Part shown: one piece after another, positions 59,619 to 64,000 of the stretch | Layout: the number at the start of each line of letters is the position of its first letter | How positions within the stretch are numbered: position 1 is the stretch's first letter | Source: Cinnamomum chago | Taxonomy: Eukaryota; Streptophyta; Magnoliopsida; Laurales; Lauraceae | NCBI GenBank assembly: GCA_038049695.1 | Contig: CP142458.1 | Span: 63,149,501-63,213,500 of the forward strand | Length of the DNA: 64,000 nt | Direction of reading: 5' to 3' | Position numbers and translations under genes: made by a program | The notes under the pieces: generated by a model | What the model saw: only the letters and a program-made list of their open reading frames with translations | Told to the model about the DNA's origin: nothing | Databases searched by the model: none

Positions 59619-61766
59619 TGTTAGGAATTTTGTAGATTGCAATTTGATGGATGCATAATCATTCTAGCATCATTTGATTTACACACATATGCTTTGATTT
59701 ATAAAAACTTGAAATCTTGTTTTAAACATGCATTGTTTTTAAGAGTTGTAAAAGTTTTGATTTATGCATGTTTTGTTTTTAATCTTGGATGCATTTGATT
59801 TGAAAAGAGTTTTAGAAAATCAAGCTAGCCTATGAGTTTTAAATCTTTCAAAATGTTTTAGGCTTTTTATGGTTCATGTTTTAAAACCCTTAGATTGATT
59901 TAAAACATGATTTCAAGCTTGATTTAATGGCCCAAAAAGTTCCACAAAGAAAAAATTTGAAATATGCTAATGTTGGATTTTTGGTCCCGGCAGTGTCGCC
60001 GGTCAACCGGCCCAGAGGTCCCGGTCGACCGGGAACACTGCAGGCAGAAAGTGGCCCTGGAGCCCCAACGGTCATTTTTCTGACCGTTGTGTGTTCCCGG
60101 TCGACCGAGACCTGTTTGCAGGTCGACCGAGGACTAGCCGTTGGGCACTTTTTGCTATAAATATGAGTTCTTTCCTTTGCCAAAAGTTGGGAATTTTAAG
60201 GCCCTCCTTGAGGGGTTTTGAGGCATATTCAAGGGAAATGAACTAAGGGATGGAGGGGATCATTAGGAAAGCTAAAGCTTGGATTAATGAAGTTAAATCT
60301 CCAAGTAGGCTCTACTTTCCTTAATCATATGTTTTCATGTTTTGTTTTATCTTTGGTAAATCTTTAATAGCATGTTAAAATATGATTTGTTGTATCCTTA
60401 ACATATTTATGTTTTTGAATTGATCTATTGTTTTAGATGCATCACCATTTGATTCAATCCAAGTAGTACTTTATTTGGGAAATTTAAGTAGATCATGTTA
60501 ATGAAATAATCTTTGAAATTATATGTAACATGATTCATATACTTGGTTGAATCTTTGGTTGTTGTTTTCCATCATAAGAAAATCACTTTCAAAACTATCT
60601 TATGTTTTGGATTCAACTTCTTTACAAATCATATGTTTTCATGTTTTGTTTTATCTTTGATAAATCTTTAGTAGCATGTTAACCTATGATGTGTTGTATC
60701 CTTAGCATGTCTTATCTTTTGAATTGATCTATTGTTTTGGATGCATCACCATTGATTCAACCCAAGTAGTACTTTATCCTTGGTAAATCTAAGTAGATCA
60801 TGTTAATGGAAACATCTTAGAAATTAGATGTAACATGATCCATATACTTGGTTGAATCTTTGGTTGTTGTTTTCCATCATAAGAAAATCTTTTTCAAATA
60901 TATCTTATGTTTTGGATTCAACATGTTTACAAATCATATGTAACTTTGTTTTAAAGTTTCACAACTTGCCTTGCATTGATTGGTATATCTTATTCAAGTT
61001 GATTTTATAAGTTCATATGATTTGTCCCCTTTTTCAATCAAATCTATTTTTATGTTTTGAGCTACATGTTGATTTGATTGACATCCCTATGCATCACATG
61101 TTTAGAGCCAATTAATTTCAAACAACTTGTAAATCATTGATCTCATTAACAAGTTGTTACTTTTAACATGTCATTAGCATTTCCTCAATCATAAATGTTT
61201 TTGAGCTAAACTTTCAAAAGCCTTAGGCATACATTTATGAGCTTTCATTTTCAAAATGATTGAGGACATCACACACACACACATCATATACTTTCATCTT
61301 TGCATTCATAGTGTGTGTGTGTGTGTATTAGATTTTCATTTTTATATCCGCCTATTTTAGAGGCAAATGTAATGAGCTTAATTTGTATCTCCAACAAGTG
61401 TATGTTAGACACTAACTTCGTGAGATAACCAACCTTGTGGTTGAAGAGGTTATTGCTTAGCCTATAAAAGCATAATGTATAGGTTGATGTTGAGCATTGA
61501 AAAACATCATTGTAAAGGTTATTGCTAAGCCTTGAAAAGCATATTGTAAAGGTTATTGCTTAGCCTATTGAAAAGCATAAATAGTGAAAATCCGGTGGGG
61601 TGTTGGATCACAAGCACCACAAAAAAGGACTTTTAGTCTCGCTTTTAGATTGAGCTTTTGTGTCGCTTTTACAATAAAGTGACCCAGTATGGTCTGATGT
61701 GTCACTTTAGACGAGGAAGAGGTTTACCCTACTAGAAATATAAGCATCAGCGTTGAAAAAGCGGGC

Positions 61767-61798
<32 letters not shown>

Positions 61799-63204
61799 GT
61801 TTTTTTTTCCTCTTTTCCCTTTCCCCTTTTCCCCTCCCGCGCTGCGCTCGATCTGCTCTCCCGCCTCCCCAGCGATGATTCCGCCAGAGCCCACCTGCAC
61901 CAGACCTCCCTCCCTCCCTCCCTCTCCCTCTCTCTCTCGCTCTGCACTGCGCCGCCCTCCCGCGCGCCGGAGCCGCCACCGGTTCTCTCCGCCATTAAAA
62001 CCTCGAAGACGAACAACAACTTTTGAAACAAGCTTCTTTCCCTACGCTCTGCATCAAAATCATTTCCAGGTACGTTAATGATCCATTCCCACTTTCCAGT
62101 TCTTTCCAGATCTTGCATTTTTTTTATTATTATTTTTTTTTTGAAATGTAGTTTAGAGCTTCCAAGTGATCGTCATTGCAATCGTCGTCTTCTTCTTCGT
62201 CTTTTAAAAAAGGCCAAAGCGAAAGCCAAAGCTTGTTAGGGTTTCTTGTATCCGAAAGCAAAGCGCTTTGCGTATACGAATTTCATAGGTTTCCCAGATC
62301 TATATTTCAGGCTCCAGATCTTGTTTTTCTTCTTCTTACTCTCTCTTCACTGGTTTCTCAATTACTTTCAGGTAAACTGCAATTTCTCTGCTGTTGTGTT
62401 TGGATCTGATTTATTTTGTTTTGGAATTTCTCTGCCTTTTCAATATTTTGATTTGATTGACATCCCTATGCATCACATGTTTAGAGCTAATTAATTTCAT
62501 ACAACTTGTAAATCTTTGATCTCATTAACAAGTTGTTACTTTTAACATGTGATTAGCATTTCCTCAATCATAAATGTTTTTGAGCTAAACTTTCAAAAGC
62601 CTTAGGCATACATTTATGAGCTTTCATTTTCAAAATGATTGAGGACATCACACACACACATCATATACTTTCATCTTTGCATTCATAGTGTGTGTGTATT
62701 AGATTTTCATTTTTATATCCGCCTATTTTAGAGGCAAATGTAATGAGCTTAATTTGTATCTCCATCAAGTGTATGTTAGACACTAACTTTGTGAGATAAC
62801 CAACCTTGTGGTTGAAGAGGTTATTGTTTAGCCTATAAAAGCATAATGTATAGGTTGATGTTGAGCCTTGAAAAACATCATTGTAAAGGTTATTGCTAAG
62901 CCTTGAAAAGCATATTGTAAAGGTTATTGCTTAGCCTATTGAAAAGCATAAATAGTGGAAATCCGGTGGGGTGTTGGATCACAAGCCGGTATGGATGTAG
63001 GCATTGAGGCCGAACCACTATAAATCCTTGTGTGATGGTGCTTGCTTTGTGGTGATTGTTTTTATTAAGCTTCCGCGTTTTATTTGATAATCATCACTTA
63101 TGAGTAGTTTGTTTTAAAGAAGTTAAAATTTGTTTTAATTGGTCATAATTGGAGCTCACCCTATTCACCCCCCCCCTCTAGGGTTCGGATCCCCAGGACT
63201 TACA
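59619..63204 (+). mobile_element. 3' LTR, chimeric: LTR start, CACTA left end, then LTR again
   Basis: 59619-61614 is an LTR start nearly identical to 46497-48449. GGTCGACC palindromes lie at about 60018-60126, upstream of a TATA box near 60155. 61615-62447 is the left ~830 bp of the same CACTA element in the same LTR position. At about 62447 it switches to LTR sequence homologous to 61070 onward and runs to the LTR end CTTACA at 63204. About 540 bp of LTR is thus present twice (61070-61614 and 62450-62990), the second more diverged and without the CACTA. Confidence 0.85.
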
Positions 63205-63992
63205 AAAGATACCCTAGATTGTTTACCAAACAAGCAATAATCACAAGGGTCAAGGGATGTACCTTTGGAGTAATGAATACGATCTTTCTTTGCCAATAAT
63301 TGCAGTCCTTTCTCACTCATATGTCCCAGTCTCTTGTGCCACAGATTCGGAGAGGATCTGTCTTCAACAGCATTCAACACACCTTTGCATAGCTTCACAT
63401 GTGTCTTGTACAGCGTATTACACGCCTTCCCTCTCGCAACAATAAGAGACCCTTTAGTGAGTTTCCACCTGCCATTTCTGAAGTAACTCTCATAACCTGC
63501 ACGGTCCAATGAAGTTCCGGAAATCAGATTCAACTGCAGATCAGGAATATGTCGCACATCTTTCAGCGTCATTGTGCAACCAATATCGGTTTTAATGCAG
63601 ACATCACCGATCCCAACAATATCTGAATGACTTGTGTTGCCCATCTTCACAGTGCCAAAGTCCCCTGCTTTGTACGTTGTGAACATCTCCTTAGAAGGAG
63701 TAGCATGGTAGGATGCTGCTGTGTCAACAACCCACTCAACCTGATCATCTGCAACACTCAAACACCCTTCATCTTCACTGGCCAGTAGCGCTACTTCATT
63801 ATCCAAAGTAGCTGTAGTGTTAGTGTCATTCTTCTGCTCATTGTTGGCTCCTTTCTTTTCCTTAAAGGGAAAGCAATTCTTCTTAATGTGACCATCCTTA
63901 CCACAGTGAAAGCATTTTCCAGACTCTTTCTTAGTCTGTGATTCACCTCGAGACTTGCCACGACCCCCCTTTGGTGCCCTACTTTTACTCAT
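63205..63992 (-). pseudogene. Ty1/copia polyprotein remnant: gag zinc knuckle, protease, integrase N-terminus
   Basis: The minus-strand ORF continues beyond the window edge. Domains: CCHC knuckle CFHCGKDGHIKKNC (residues 27-40), protease active site VDTAASYH (D90), and the pre-integrase HHCC zinc site LWHKRLGH (H219, H224) with CDYC (C250, C253). The frame is open up to the insertion at 63204, where it runs about 12 codons into LTR sequence (SPGDPNPRGGG). The other half of the protein is at 46496-45336. Once part of one copia element; now broken by insertion. Confidence 0.93.
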
Positions 63993-64000
63993 CCCCCTTT

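Larger units (their letters stand above)
46497..63204 (+). mobile_element. Non-coding LTR retroelement (Sirevirus-like), inserted in copia integrase
   Basis: Two LTRs of the TGTTAGG..CTTACA family flank a 3.0 kb internal region with a Met-tRNA PBS (56606-56617) and a purine-rich PPT (about 59605-59617), but no gag or pol. The surrounding copia ORF is collinear across it: ..KQSRVSF before, SKTSTIKSN after. The target duplication is imperfect (TCTTT versus TTTTT on the minus strand), so the insertion is older or altered by slippage. The apparent length of 16.7 kb is due to a CACTA insertion in the 5' LTR and rearrangement of the 3' LTR. It would depend on another element for mobility. Confidence 0.85.

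Noticed and set aside
46497-63204. Idea of a novel multi-gene system in this long low-coding region
   Set aside because: All of it resolves into nested LTR and CACTA parts; no set of conserved ORFs remains.

Overview
This window reads as nuclear DNA of a flowering plant, probably a eudicot with a transposon-rich genome. It has a six-exon glycoside hydrolase 28 gene with plant splice sites, Ty1/copia and Ty3/gypsy retrotransposon pieces, L1-type LINE remains, hAT and CACTA DNA-transposon pieces, AT-rich spacers and microsatellites. I see no prokaryotic gene organisation, no rRNA or tRNA gene, no CRISPR array and no convincing multi-gene system. The notable content is a nest of transposons, several with unusual structures, around one intact gene.

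Layout. 1-12205 is copy A of a large duplicated block: copia 3' end and LTR, polygalacturonase pseudogene, a tiny SINE, a LINE, and a minus-strand LTR element with a plant 'transposon protein' domain. 12206-16350 is a second minus-strand LTR element whose LTR is split by a 2.7 kb solo LTR. 16369-17825 holds a LINE scrap and spacer. 17826-19994 is the one apparently functional gene, a 393-residue exopolygalacturonase on the minus strand. 21838-26455 is a decayed chromovirus-like gypsy element (minus). 26456-29282 is a decayed hAT element. 29288-45334 is copy B of the block (starting at 30351 in copy A terms), carrying two insertions that copy A lacks: a 2194 bp solo LTR at 35144 and a 650 bp LTR-derived inverted-repeat element at 40385. 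45336-46496 and 63205-63992 are two halves of one minus-strand copia polyprotein, separated by a 16.7 kb non-coding LTR retroelement (46497-63204). The 5' LTR of that element contains a 7.9 kb CACTA transposon with captured gene fragments, which in turn contains a solo LTR of the same LTR family.

History that can be read directly. A polygalacturonase gene was duplicated. One copy stayed intact; the other gained two frameshifts, a stop and an in-frame deletion, and was then carried inside the block duplication, so both pseudogenes share those lesions. The empty site for both copy-B insertions is preserved in copy A, and the empty site of the CACTA insertion is preserved in the related LTRs. 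Target duplications (CCTCT, GTGTC, TCAAT, TGTTG, AAG) therefore fix element boundaries to the base. Several unrelated LTRs carry clusters of short CpG-centred palindromes upstream of a TATA-like box.
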